Shown here: positions 15,027 to 25,088 of the stretch, piece after piece
Position numbering within the stretch: the stretch's first letter is position 1
Layout of the letters: each line of letters begins with the position of its first letter
DNA from: CAWAND01 sp963727915
GTDB taxonomy: Bacteria; Chloroflexota; Anaerolineae; Anaerolineales; E44-bin32
Length of the DNA: 64,000 bases
Assembly (NCBI GenBank): GCA_963727915.1
Contig: CAVSID010000006.1
Coordinates: forward strand, 231,388-295,387
Direction: 5' to 3'
Program-made: the position numbers and the translations under genes
The notes under the pieces: generated by a model
What the model was told of the DNA's origin: nothing
The model's database searches: none
The model's input: only the letters and a program-made list of their open reading frames with translations

Positions 15027-15875
15027 TTATTCTGGAGAGTCGATGGGCAACTGCACTTCGGCCACGAATTCATGGCGGTTCAGGGTATCGAGTGGCCCTC
15101 GGTGCATCCAGTAGCGAGTTTGGCCGCGAAGTCCATACCCATGGGCTACCGCCCAGCGCTGAAGGAGTGTGACCGACTCCCATACTTCGGCTCGTTCTTT
15201 GTCCGCGAACGTCAGCGTCGCCGCTACCCCCACACCAGGTTCCATCCGAGTTCTCAGCAAACCGAGCTCTGGAATAAGGAGATCTTCCTGCGAGGAATCG
15301 ACCCCCAGCAAGATTTCGTGTTGTCCTTCCTGAAGGTCCGGAGATTCCAGAGGTATGACCGTATCCCCGTAGAACACATCCAACTGCACACCCGAGTACT
15401 TCACCAAGCCATCTCGGATTGCAGAATGCAGCCTCCCAGCCACTCTCTTCATCGTGTGATGCTCTTTAACCACCAGGGAGAGGACAAAGAGAGGCTCCAG
15501 TTCTTTCAGCAACACATCGAGTTCAGGAAAGTTCTCTTCCGCATCAAGCATTCGCAACCGATAATCGATCAGCGACAACGTGCGCTGGGAGAGTTCAAGT
15601 TGGCTTTCAATCTCCTTCTGCTTGAGTTTCAGCATTCCTCGGAACTCTTCTGTTGAAAGATCTTCATGAACCAAGAGGCCGATTTGATCCAAGGACAACC
15701 CCGCCTCTTTTAGTGCCATGATGCGGTGTATGCGTGGCAGCTGCTCGATGGTGTAGTAGCGGTAGTTGGTCCAGGGATCAACATGGGCAGGTTCAAACAG
15801 CCCAATATCACTGTAGTGATGAAGGGTCTTGATCGTGACCTGGCTTAGCTGCGCAAATTCGCCAATCTTTAGCAT
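15027..15875 (-). CDS. MerR-family regulator with C-terminal effector domain
   Basis: A 282-residue regulator. Winged helix (MLKIGEFAQLSQVTIKTLHH, YSDIGLFEPAHVD) is followed by a dimerisation coiled coil (about 75-120) and a GyrI/BmrR-like ligand-binding domain. The YRYYTIEQLPRIHRIMALKE segment is typical of multidrug-type MerR proteins. ATG 15875 gives the canonical MerR start. Its own promoter has a 19-bp spacer with a dyad, the hallmark of MerR autoregulation. No efflux pump is adjacent, so the inducer is unknown. Confidence 0.9.
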   Translation of the reverse strand: MLKIGEFAQLSQVTIKTLHHYSDIGLFEPAHVDPWTNYRYYTIEQLPRIHRIMALKEAGLSLDQIGLLVHEDLSTEEFRGMLKLKQKEIESQLELSQRTLSLIDYRLRMLDAEENFPELDVLLKELEPLFVLSLVVKEHHTMKRVAGRLHSAIRDGLVKYSGVQLDVFYGDTVIPLESPDLQEGQHEILLGVDSSQEDLLIPELGLLRTRMEPGVGVAATLTFADKERAEVWESVTLLQRWAVAHGYGLRGQTRYWMHRGPLDTLNRHEFVAEVQLPIDSPE

Positions 15876-15923
15876 CGCCACCAACACAGACTGAAGAGTG
15901 AAAGCTGGCTGACAACTCGAGCC

Positions 15924-15954
15924 AGTATACAGTCTCCGCTTACAGGAGGGTCAA
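15924..15954 (-). promoter_or_regulatory. MerR-type promoter with 19-bp spacer
   Basis: On the minus strand TTGACC (rc of 15949-15954) and TATACT (rc of 15924-15929) are 19 bp apart. The spacer holds an imperfect CTCC-N7-GGAG dyad. This over-long spacer and dyad are the known target of MerR regulators, so the gene is probably autoregulated. Confidence 0.75.
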
Positions 15955-15984
15955 GGGCGTATTGGCATGTCTGGAGAGTACGTT

Positions 15985-16008
15985 GACTGACACATCATGA
16001 TGTGTGAC
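15985..16008. promoter_or_regulatory. Perfect palindrome ACACATCATGATGTGT
   Basis: A 16-bp perfect palindrome inside TTGACTGACACATCATGATG, about 110 bp upstream of the MerR start codon and next to tRNA-Cys remnant 2. It may be an operator; no gene is positioned to use it on the plus strand. Confidence 0.45.
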
Positions 16009-16019
16009 TCAATATACGA

Positions 16020-16158
16020 GGGTCTTGGCCGAAAAGGCAGTGGACAAGTCCATGACCCTTAGACGGAATGCGCGAAAAGGCGTGCAAGGGTCTGGGAAGC
16101 GGCGGCAAGGGTCTGCAAAACCCTCATACACGGGTTCGAATCCCGTCGTCGCCTCCTG
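16020..16158 (+). repeat. tRNA-Cys 3' remnant, copy 2, within a roughly 135-bp direct repeat
   Basis: 16104-16154 matches the last 51 nt of the intact tRNA-Cys with a single mismatch. The preceding 80 bp (GGTCTTGGCCGAAAAGGCAG onward) recur at 26978-27060, so a repeat of about 135 bp flanks the sugar locus. The 5' acceptor half of the tRNA is absent, so it is not a functional tRNA. Confidence 0.85.
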
Positions 16159-16980
16159 AGCATGAGTTCAAGAATGAGCCGTCCAAGTGGCCCAGAACGT
16201 TCGGCGAGCCTTAGGCGGCGAGTTTGTAACCGAGAAGGTCCCCCGGAAACGCAGTTGATGTTCGGAGGGGCCTCTCGGCCGTTGAGCTCAAGCCGTAGCC
16301 TGCTGAACAATTGCCGCAGAAGCCGTTCGAAGACGGGTTTCGGGTCGGGCTTGGCTCGGATCAGTAGTCCTCATTGGCCGAGGGATCGCCTCAAAGCTTA
16401 ACACGTCTCTTGATCAACAAAAGAGGACGGGCCGATCCTGGCGGGGAAGGATGCAAACGCGCCGACAAAGAGGCATCCATCCAGCGCCCTACCGGGCCCG
16501 ATGTTGGTGTGTTGCGATGTGCGCCTCGACCAATGTATTGTCATTCGGCGCCCGCAATATTCTTCTTCGAGACCACGAAGGGAAGACCCACCGCAGACGT
16601 AGTGGTGGATCCGGCTACACCCCCCTCAAACCGATCAAAATCATAAAGTCCGAATGGGGAAACATCGATCCGGCCAGCGCGCTCGCTGTGATTGGATGCG
16701 ACCACCCACCCAACCACCCGCCCCCGGACCGCTCCGAACACACAACACTCACTTAAGTCTCGCCCAAAATCCCCGGAGCGATGCTCCGGGCCGGGCTTTG
16801 AGAGAGCAACGAGACCCTTGCTCGCCTTTGTCGCGAAATTCCTCGTACACCACAGATGTACTTCCCCTCCGACTTTGCCCATCTCGCGGAACTTGGGATG
16901 CGGATTCCAGCGATAAGTCCAAAGCGAGACACAAACCTCTCGCTCTCTCCTCTCAAAACTTGAACGCATCATTTAATAGG
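16159..16980. other. Gene-poor stretch
   Basis: Short frames on both strands have no recognisable similarity and overlap each other. A damaged terminator-like hairpin (GAGCCGTCCAAG...CCTTAGGCGGC) follows the tRNA remnant near 16180-16215. Nothing else can be supported. Confidence 0.5.
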
Positions 16981-16992
16981 GAAGAGGCGATG

Positions 16993-17021
16993 TTGTGGAA
17001 TGCTAAAAGCAGTGATACGAT
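16993..17021 (+). promoter_or_regulatory. Predicted promoter of the sucrose phosphorylase unit
   Basis: TTGTGG (16993-16998) and TACGAT (17016-17021) are 17 bp apart, immediately before the operator at 17027. The arrangement matches the transporter promoter at 24.9 kb. Confidence 0.65.
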
Positions 17022-17026
17022 GTGGG

Positions 17027-17040
17027 TGAAAGTGCTTTCA
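17027..17040. promoter_or_regulatory. LacI-type operator TGAAAGTGCTTTCA
   Basis: A palindrome with 6-bp perfect arms (TGAAAG/CTTTCA), starting 6 nt after the -10. The same arms occur at 24910-24923 and 26095-26108. Confidence 0.78.
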
Positions 17041-17307
17041 TGGAAACAGTTGCAGGTCGGATTGTTGTGTCGCGAATGCGGGATTTGTGCACATCTGGGC
17101 CACGGATATCTCCTCCACCACGAACCTGCTCGCCGGAATTCCGAAAATCGAAGATCGCCCCAAGAGAAGGATGGGAACGGACTGGAAAGGTACTTATCGG
17201 TGAGTAGGCTACCATTGTGCGCACGATCATCTCCGATCACCAATCCTGCACGGGCCACCATGCGTCCCAGAGCTTGCCTTCACTAGAATCTGAGGTGACA
17301 TATCTCT
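17041..17307 (+). other. Leader region with a possible coding remnant
   Basis: The 5' region between operator and sucrose phosphorylase contains a frame reading FVHIWATDISSTTNLLAGIP and PKIEDRPKRRMGTDWKGTYR that looks protein-like, but it has no intact start. I cannot name the family. Confidence 0.35.
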
Positions 17308-18787
17308 ATGAGAGTGCAGAACCGTGTCCAGTTGATCACCTATCCGGATTCGATGGGAGGTGATCTAAGAAGCCTTGGTCAGGTACTCGGCCGGTACTTT
17401 CCCAACACATTTGGAGGTGGAGTTCATATTCTGCCACCATTCCCCTCTTCTGGTGATCGCGGCTTTGCTCCCTTGACTTATCTGGAGATCGAGCCCGAGT
17501 TCGGTTCGTGGGAGGATATCAAGAGACTTGGCGAGAGCTACCCCATCCTACTGGATCTGATCATCAACCACATATCCTGGAAATCCTCGTATTTCCAGGA
17601 TTTTCTGCAGCATGGTTGCAACTCTGCCTATGCGGACTTGTTCATACCCATTGAGAAATACTGGCCAAACTCGAATCCCCCCAAAGAAGATATCGACAAG
17701 ATATTCCTCCGCCGACCGAGTCCGTTTTCAGTCTATTCGAATTCAAGAAACCGGAGAAGCAAGGACCCTCTGGACAACTTTTGGAAAGACCTCCCCTTCG
17801 GAGCAGGTAGACATTGATGTCAATTCCCAGGTTGCCAGGAATCTCATTCAAGAATGTCTCTCGGTCTTCAGCAAGAATGGCGTGAAGATCGTACGGCTTG
17901 ATGCAGTGGGTTATGTGATCAAGAAGATTGGTACTTCCTGTTTCTTCGTAGAGCCGGAAATCTTCCAACTCTTGGATTGGCTAAAGGAAGTTGCTGATTC
18001 GCTTGACATTGAGTTGCTCCCCGAACTTCACGCGGATTTCTCAACCCAGCTCGAAATGACCAGGAGGGGTTACTGGATATACGATTTCATTCTCCCCTAT
18101 ATGGTCCTTGATGCGCTGACCTTTGGGAACAGCAAGAAACTGAAACAGTTACCTGGCCATACGACCTCACAAGCAGTTCACCTTGCTAGATTGCCACGAC
18201 GGCATACCGGTCAAACCTGATTTGAACGATCTGTTCGATGTCCGAAAGTGCCAAGAATCTCGTGCAGATATGCCTTCAACGGGGAGCCAACTTGAGCCGG
18301 ATATTCTCGCCGCAATTCAAAGACCCAAGTGGCTTCGACGTCCACCAGATTAGAGGAACATATTACTCAATGTTGGGATGTGACGAAGTTGCTTATCTTG
18401 CTGCGAGAGCTCTCCAGTTCTTTGTTCCCGGTATTCCCCAGGTCTACTATGTTGGATTGTTGGCAGGAGAAAATGACAACGTTGGTGCGGCGGCAAGCAA
18501 GGACGGGAGAGAGATAAATCGTCACAACTACACTACCGGGGAGATCGAGCAAGAAGTGCGGCGCCCTGTTGTCAGGTCGTTGATCGAACTGATTCGGTTC
18601 AGAAATTCACACCCGGCATTCGAGGAGATTTTCGTTGAATACTTGTTCGGATCACGAAATATCCCTGGCCTGGAAAAACCTGGATAGGTATTCCAGCGAT
18701 TGCAGATCGACATGCCAACTGGTGGGTCGCAGATTAGGTACAGCGATGGTTCTTCCAACGAAGAAAAGGCACTCGCATTTGGGTGAA
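17308..18787 (+). pseudogene. Sucrose phosphorylase-like GH13 enzyme, broken by frameshifts
   Basis: Sucrose phosphorylase splits sucrose with phosphate into glucose 1-phosphate and fructose. N-terminal part (frame from 17308): VQLITYPDSMGGDLRSLGQV, GGVHILPPFPSSGDRGF and LLDLIINHISWKSSYFQDF. Second frame from about 17770: VDIDVNSQVA and VKIVRLDAVGYVIKKIGTSCF with the nucleophile in RLDAVGY, then LLPELHADF carrying the acid/base Glu. Third frame from about 18240: GTYYSMLGCDEVAYLAARAL, PGIPQVYYVGLLAGENDN and GREINRHNY. The C-terminus (DMPTGGSQIRYSDGSSNE) is in yet another frame. At least three shifts make the product non-functional as written. It carries its own LacI-type operator. Confidence 0.85.
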
Positions 18788-18931
18788 ATACACATCCCGA
18801 CCAAGGAAGATCAATCGTCCTGTCGTTGATATGGTTTCACCCTTCGACGCGTCCACCATCCCCGGCTTGATCAACACCTGCCTTCTGCCGGTCGGTGTTC
18901 ATCCCGATACACCGGTTATTGCACGACATCG

Positions 18932-19590
18932 GCTATGGTTCAATGAACACTACGTCGTATTCTTTCGTGATCAAAATATCCGCTAAATGCTGATGTGCGG
19001 CGATGATTTTATGCTCTACCCTGAGCACTTGCTCGATAAAAGGGTCGCTTCGACCTCGTTACCTCGGTTTCTTTTGCCGATGTTCAAACGTATCGAGCCA
19101 ATTTCTGCATATGAATATCCTTGTATCAACATGTCTGAGCAAAGATGTGTAGGTTCCTTCTGCGATCAGGACTTTGAATTCCTTCTAGGTTGATGATTTC
19201 ATCTTCTATCGTACTTAAATCATAGTCAACCAATGGCTTGGAAATTTCTCGGTCCCCCTGAATGGCACTGACCAATTCCCTTCCAGAACATCAAGCTTGA
19301 CTTCTACATGAGGTCCTAACCACTCAGGATCTTCTCGCCTTCTTAAGTCATTCGGTTTGGGTGGAAGCACAAAGTAGTCGTCCTGTCCAAGCACCACAGA
19401 CTTGATACCGAATCTGGCAAGCTCGTCCGCAATTGCCTTTCCGGTTTCAGACTTTCCGCTGCCGGATTCTCCGGCTATTGTGAGGATGTACCTTGTCTTC
19501 TTCCTCCTTAATATTTCCAAGGATGCTCGAAACGATCTCACTGGCCGCTCGTCTATGATAGTCTTGCAGGACAAGCTTATCGCCTTTCAT
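18932..19590 (-). pseudogene. Uridine kinase-like P-loop kinase, frameshifted
   Basis: Pieces in three frames assemble into one kinase of about 215 residues: MKGDKLVLQDYHRRAASEIV (from 19590); ILTIAGESGSGKSETGKAIA with Walker A GESGSGKS, and VVLGQDDYFVLPPKPNDL; VLIAEGTYTSLLRHVDTRIF; and the end HKIIAAHQHLADILITKEYD. It resembles uridine/phosphoribulokinase-family proteins. It is the last recognisable gene of the leftward sugar operon and converges on the sucrose phosphorylase remnant. Confidence 0.72.
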
Positions 19591-19945
19591 GACTAGCCTG
19601 TCGATCTCTCACAGAGAGATCTCCATTCAAGTGTGTCCCCATCAACATCATGTTCACCCTCAGTTGCTTCCCCAAATCCGCTGTGAGAAGCACATTTTCA
19701 CTATCTTTCATAGAGTCCCAGCCCCCCTTCCACTCTATCTTGTGACAATCGCTTCGCGCCCGCTGGTTATCAATCAAAGAGGTGTACCTGTTCGGGCGGG
19801 CAGTAGAGGGGCTGGCAGCACATCTGCCGACGGCTTTAACCAAGGTCAAGGACCCGATCAATTCACTGCAATCCGAGACACCTTCTCCACGACTTGTGTA
19901 CTCCCATGACGGCTATGCCGGGCCGAGAAACCGACTACAAACCCA
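19591..19945 (-). pseudogene. Unidentified coding remnant
   Basis: A minus-strand frame (WDSMKDSENVLLTADLGKQL, RVNMMLMGTHLNGDLSVRDR) just upstream of the kinase reads like real protein, but is short, frame-broken and not recognised. Confidence 0.35.
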
Positions 19946-20902
19946 TCATGAATTGAAAATCCGGTCATTAAGGCCTGGTAAAGGCTCATGCCCAAAATCC
20001 GGATAGGAATCATCGACTTGGGCGAAACGATCTTGTTGTATGCAGCAAATTGGGTTGAAGGAGGGCAGATAGTATCCATCAATCCAATCCCCCATATCAC
20101 TTCTGCCTGAACGCGGGGGGCCAGGAATTGAATATCAATATAGCCCAACTTCTCGAAGACACCGTCTTCATGACGGTGTGTGGGGTCCGAGTGGCGGAAG
20201 TACTCCTGAAGTTCATCGTAGGCATCCTTCGCTTGGTCCATTTCCCACACTCGCCTGTAATCGCTCAGGAACGGAAATACCGGAGCTGACGCGTTGATGC
20301 GAGGTTCCAGTGCGGAACAAGCAACGGTCAAGGCGCCGCCTTGACTGGTGCCCGGTTGCGCCCAACCGACTTGGATCGACTTCAGGCATTTCCATAACAA
20401 TCCCAGCCAATTGAGCAGCGTCAAGGAAGATTTGCCTGAAGAGCAATTTCTCCGGAAACCCCTTCAATGCATCATCCAATCCTCGAATGATATGTCCGTG
20501 GAGGGTGTTCCCGCTTACACTGCCCCTGTCTTCAGACAGTCCGGCCTGCCCGCGGCAGTCGATAGCCGCCACGGTGAAGCCCTCCAAACATAGCCGAGCT
20601 TGTCAGACCAATCCCCAGAGTTGCCCGAGTACCCGTGAAACAACAAGACGGCCGGATGGACGAGGGGATCTTCCGGGTGAAGTAGCTTCGCATGAATACG
20701 TGCCCTCCAACCCCAGTAAAGTACAAGTGAAAACATGCCGCATTCGCCGACTTGAACTCGGCTGGTATGAGTTCAACCTCCGGATCGGTCGCCCGCATTT
20801 CAGCGAGACCTTTTTCCCAGAAAGCATCAAAGTCCTGCGGGCGCGGATTCTGCCCTGATAGCTTTCCAATTGCCCGAGCGGAAGGTCGAAAAGGAGCGGC
20901 AT
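19946..20902 (-). pseudogene. Acetyl xylan esterase / cephalosporin-C deacetylase (AXE1), frameshifted
   Basis: From ATG 20902 (MPLLFDLPLGQLESYQGRI) to TGA 19946 the span fits a 320-residue AXE1 alpha/beta hydrolase, but the protein is scattered over all three frames: MRATDPEVELIPAEFKSANA, PAVLLFHGYSGNSGDWSDKL, GFTVAAIDCRGQAGLSEDRG, TSQGGALTVACSALEPRI (serine nucleophile in SQGG), VFPFLSDYRRVWEMDQAKDA and YPDFGHEPLPGLNDR carrying the catalytic His. At least five indels. The family deacetylates sugars or xylo-oligosaccharides in the cytoplasm, consistent with the neighbouring ABC transporter. Confidence 0.85.
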
Positions 20903-21393
20903 TCTGATCTCTCTGGCCTGCAATGCATGCGGCAATCTTAGGAGAAGGGGATCCCTTGCGTGGCCATAGAAGACCACCATAGCCAATCCACTTTCCCTAG
21001 TTGTTGGGTTGGAAAACCGCTCTTGGCAAGCTCCGAGGGGGCAGGTCAAAGCTGACCTCGCTCACAAAGCGACTATCAGACTTATCATCCCAGAAAATCA
21101 CGGATGATGCCGAAACGTTTGATGACCAGCCCCAGCCCAAGAGATACTTGACGATCAAGGCAGCCCCTAGACCTCCCCCTTGTCCTAGGGTCCGACGATC
21201 ATTCAACTCTCCCCCAAAGATCGCCTCCACCAGCGGCACGGGCTGACAATCACCCAACTTCGGAAAGCGCCATGGCCTGCGTGGCACATATCTGCATCTT
21301 GCCTGTACCCTTTGAGTTTGCGAAACACCGGACCGCCCGAACATAATGAGCTCGGACCGCACAGTTGAGGGCCGTTGCCCCGGACATCACTGC
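20903..21393 (-). other. Degraded region between esterase and permease remnants
   Basis: A minus-strand frame (LVEAIFGGELNDRRTLGQGG, SASSVIFWDDKSDSRFVSEV) looks protein-like, so a further broken gene may lie here. No family recognised. Confidence 0.35.
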
Positions 21394-22220
21394 TCATCCC
21401 TTGACCGAGCCTTGGAGCAGTGCCGTGATGATTTGACGCTGGAACAGCACGAAGACGACGAGAGTTGGTACCAGGATCAGGATCGTGCCAGCGCACAGCA
21501 GGGGGATATCGGTCGCATAGTGGCCTTGGAAGGCTCCCAACGCACCGGCCATCGTTCGTTGTTTCGGGTCCTCGACGAGCACCAGCGCAAGGAGAAACTG
21601 GTTCCACGTCCAGACAGACATAAGGATCCCAAGCGATGCGATTGGTGCCCGCGCGAGCGGAAAGTGGATACGCCAGAACAGATCCCAGGTGGTTGCGCCA
21701 TCGACGCGGGCCGCCTCCGAAATCTCGGTCGGCACATTGACGAAGTGGGCGCGCATCCAGAAAACAGCAAAGGGCATGTACAAGCCCGATAAGCGGCAGC
21801 ACGATCGCAAGCCGAGTGTTGTAGATATGCATCGCCCGCTCCAAGAAGTAGATGGGGATGATGATTCCCGGGAACGGCAGCGTCAGCCCGAAAACAAACA
21901 AAAAGAGGAGGCAGGCGCGCCTGGGATGCGGAGAAGGCCGATCGCAAACCCGGCCATCGTCGAAATGATAAGGGATACGGGGACAACGGCGAGGACGATG
22001 AACGTGCTCGACACAAGAAGCGCTGGCATTTCCGCGACTTTGAACGCCTCGACAAAGTTGCCCCACTGCGGGTCCGCAGGCCAATCGAACCCGCTGGGCA
22101 CAGTGTTCCGACGGATGCAGCGCGGTTATGAAGATGCTGATGAAGGGCAGGATCGTGAACGCCATCAGCGCCACGAGGAGTGCCCGGCCGGCCCAGAGTT
22201 CGCCGCGAGGCAACCCTCAT
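21394..22220 (-). pseudogene. Sugar ABC transporter permease (MalG/CUT1-type), frameshifted
   Basis: The start near 22220 overlaps the end of the first permease. Segments in different frames: LLVALMAFTILPFISIFITA; FDWPADPQWGNFVEAFKVAE; FGLTLPFPGIIIPIYFLERA; and a C-terminal EAARVDGATTWDLFWRIHFP, which is the EAA loop that docks the ATPase. The end is VVFVLFQRQIITALLQGSVKG, typical of MalG-like proteins. At least three shifts. No MsmK-type ATPase gene is present nearby, so a shared ATPase elsewhere would be needed. Confidence 0.85.
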
Positions 22221-23153
22221 CGCGCGCCTCTCCCGGCTCAGACGTTGGATCGGGATGATGACCACGATGACCAGGACCATGAGCAGGACAGCCAGAGCAG
22301 AAGCCAGGCCAATAGCTCGCTGGGTGAACGCAAGGATATAGATCTGAATCCCGGGGACGGCTGTCGAGTTGCCGGGCCCACCGGCCGTCGAGACATAGAC
22401 GATGTCAAACGCGGCAAGCGCGGCGATCACCGTGACGGTCAGGCACACGCCGATTTCGTTCTGAGAAGCGGGACGGTGATCGAAACGAATTCCTGGAACC
22501 AACCTGCGCCGTCGATCCTCGCGGACTCATAAAGGGCCGGGTCAATCTTGGTCATGCCCGTCAACAGCAGGACGGTGCAGAATCCCAGCAGGACCCAGAT
22601 TCCGATGAGCCCTACGGCTGGGAGCGCCCAGTGGAAGTCACCGAGCCAGGCACGGGTAATCGCGCCAAGCCCAACGGCCTTGAGGATCTGGTTGATCAGG
22701 CCCGGGAGGGCCAGCAGCCAGCCCCAGATGATGCCGGCAGCGACGAGCGGAATGACCTGGGGGAGGAACAGAACAGTCCGGGACATCGTTCCGAGCCGCC
22801 CGGTCGCCACGCGATGGATCACGCTGGCGACGACGAGACCTAGGCCCACCGGAATAATGCTGAACCATACGACCAGCCAGAACGCGTTGACGATCGTCCC
22901 CAGCAGGTTGGGAACCTGGAAGATGGTCAGGTAATTCTTCAATCCGACCCAGGTCATCAGGACCGACACCATTCCAGCGAAAGAATGAGTACAGGATGGT
23001 CAACAGGAGGGGCACGAGCACGAAGACCGCGTACATGAGCAGCGCGGGCAGGACGAACAGCCAGCCAACAAGGGTCTCCCGGCGGACCCATTTGCTGAGG
23101 TAGGTCCGCCGGGAGACTGCGAGAGCCTCGGGGCGATTGTCTGATGTCACCAC
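22221..23153 (-). pseudogene. Sugar ABC transporter permease (MalF/CUT1-type), frameshifted
   Basis: N-terminal part: LVGWLFVLPALLMYAVFVLV, LLLTILYSFFRWNGVG. After a shift near 22985: NYLTIFQVPNLLGTIVNAFW, RTVLFLPQVIPLVAAGIIWG, and the EAA-type loop LYESARIDGAGWFQEFVSIT. After a second shift near 22450: AALAAFDIVYVSTAGGPGNS and a last membrane helix. Start GTG 23153 is tentative. It belongs with the binding protein upstream and the second permease downstream. Confidence 0.85.
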
Positions 23154-23205
23154 ATCGATGTCACCGTCGATTTGGCAGGCGCAGGCACGTCCTGCGGCTT
23201 CACCA

Positions 23206-24602
23206 CTATTGGGTAAGTTCCCTCACGTACTCAGCCTGGACGGCTTTGAGCAGCCCGGCAGCGTCTTGCTGACCGCCGACCATCTTCTGGAGCTCGGGCG
23301 TCCAGCCCTGGGCGAAGATCGAGCTCGTTGCATTGGCGATGAAGTCCATCGAATTGCCGGCTTCGCCGACGACTGGTCCGGCGGCAAGCGTCTCGTTCGT
23401 AACCGAACCGGCAGCAGCGGAAGGCATCATAGCATCCGCCGGGCCGCCCGGGTTCGAGCCGCCGATGGTGACGTCGATCTTGCGGGCCTCGTCGTTCGTG
23501 CCGACCCAGTTGAAGAAGAACGCGGCGCAATCCGCGTGCTTTGCCTTGGCGGCGATGCCGTAGGTCAATGGAGCAGACATGGCGGCAGGCGATCCACCGG
23601 CTTCGGCGGGCGGCATCAGGAAGAACCCGACGTTGCCGGGCATGTCGGTGTCATAGCCGGCGTTCTGCCAGTCGCCGTTGAAGGTGAAGACCCCCTCGCC
23701 CTTGCCGAAGCGGGCAGCGGCGTCCGTGTACTCGATGGCGTTGATGTCGGGCGGGAAGTAGCCGGCCTTGATCCACTCCTCGAGGTGCTGGGCGGCGAGG
23801 AGGTTCGACGGCGTATCGATCGTCGCGCCGGGCTTCTGGAAGATCCAGTCGTTGATCGGCCCGACCGGGCCGTAGGCGGCCATCAGGTCTGGAGCGGGAA
23901 TGCGAGCCCCATTCCGCTCTTGGCGCTGCCCCACTCCATGATCGGTTGGAGCCCGGCGGCCTTGGCCTTGGCCAGCAGGTCATCGAACTCGGCGAGCGTC
24001 TTGGGCGGCTCGGTCATGCCGATCTGGGCCGCCAGCTCCTTGTTGTAGAAGATGCCGGTCAGGCTGTAGTTGAGACCCATGGCGTAGAGGGTCCCGCTAC
24101 CGCGGGTGCCGTCTGCCGCGACTCGGTTCTGGTTGAGCTGTGGCACCGGCCACTTGTCCCAGCCGAATGCCGTCGCGTAGCCGTCAAGGTCCATGAGGAG
24201 GCCGTCCTTCGCGAACGAGACCATCGTCGGCAGCCGGAGCAGGTCGGGCGGATTGTCACCCGCGAGCAGGAGCGGCGTCGTGGTGATGAGATTCGCGAAC
24301 TGGTCCTGCTTGATGTCCCAGGTCACGTTCGGGTACTGCTTGGTGAACTCGTCGGCGAGCTTGAAGGGGATGTCGAACCCTGTCTCAAAGTAGGCGTTGA
24401 GCACAACTGGATCCGTCCCGCAGCTCGGGAGTGCGGCTGCCGGAGCCTCCGTCGGCGCCGTGGTTGCCGGTGCTGAAGTGGGAGCCGCCGTTGATGGCAA
24501 CTGTGTTGCGGCAGGGGCAGCCGTTGGTGCTGGCGCACATGCGCCAAAGATGAGGCTGCTCAAAACCAACAAAGGGATCAATTGCAGCGTGAGCCTTTTC
24601 AT
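23206..24602 (-). CDS. Sugar ABC transporter substrate-binding lipoprotein, one frameshift
   Basis: MKRLTLQLIPLLVLSSLIFG ends in lipobox FGAC, then an Ala/Pro/Thr-rich linker, then an extracellular solute-binding protein family 1 domain: LADEFTKQYPNVTWDIKQDQ, PDLLRLPTMVSFAKDGLLMD, YAMGLNYSLTGIFYNKEL and, after a shift near 23900, INDWIFQKPGATIDTPSNLL, GEGVFTFNGDWQNAGYD and AFFFNWVGTNDEARK. ATG 24602 has GGAG 6 nt upstream. A LacI-type operator overlaps its promoter. Total length about 460 residues, normal for the family, so this gene may be intact apart from one indel. Confidence 0.88.
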
Positions 24603-24909
24603 GTTCTCCGCCTTTGCTCTATGGTGAGGCAGTGAATAGTGGAACTTCTGGACTTTGACCTGGTCGACAACTGTGAAGTTGTCTTCTTCCTCGGTCACCT
24701 CCTTCGACCCACTCCGGATAAGTGGTATTGCTCAGGCAAGTACCGTTCTTCGTGCCATCTTGTTCGCTTTCTTGACCGTGGCGATTTATGAGCTAGATTG
24801 GTCTTCACTTCAAGCCAGGAATCACTTGCCGATGATCCGGCTCTTTGTATCTTGTTGAGGATCTGATTGCATAAGCGAAGCATTGAGATGCTCGGGGAAA
24901 GTGTTTTGA

Positions 24910-24923
24910 TGAAAGCTCTTTCA
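24910..24923. promoter_or_regulatory. LacI-type operator TGAAAGCTCTTTCA
   Basis: Perfect 14-bp palindrome beginning 5 nt downstream of the predicted -10 of the transporter operon; binding there would block initiation. Confidence 0.82.
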
Positions 24924-24928
24924 CGAGG

Positions 24929-24957
24929 ATCGTAGCATAATAAACTTTAAGCGTCAA
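24929..24957 (-). promoter_or_regulatory. Promoter of the sugar ABC transporter operon
   Basis: On the minus strand TTGACG (rc of 24952-24957) and TACGAT (rc of 24929-24934) are 17 bp apart, with the operator right after. The leader to ATG 24602 is about 320 nt and holds nothing else recognised. Confidence 0.75.
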
Positions 24958-25088
24958 CGGTAGAACTCCTATTCACTTCAACTTTGGAAGCCGAAAGAAT
25001 GGTCAACATCACCCACGAGGCATGGGCAGTATTCGGTGTTCAAAGCACAGTAGCCGAAACCGTCAAGCCGTCAAGCGTTCGATGATGG

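Noticed and set aside
16104..16154. Second tRNA-Cys gene
   Set aside because: The 5' acceptor strand is missing, so no cloverleaf can form; it is a 3' fragment.
16541..16972. Minus-strand frame of 143 codons
   Set aside because: Overlaps other frames in all phases, has no ribosome site and no recognisable domain.
23137..24048. Plus-strand frame of about 300 codons
   Set aside because: Antisense of the substrate-binding protein gene; Gly/Arg/Val-rich and featureless.
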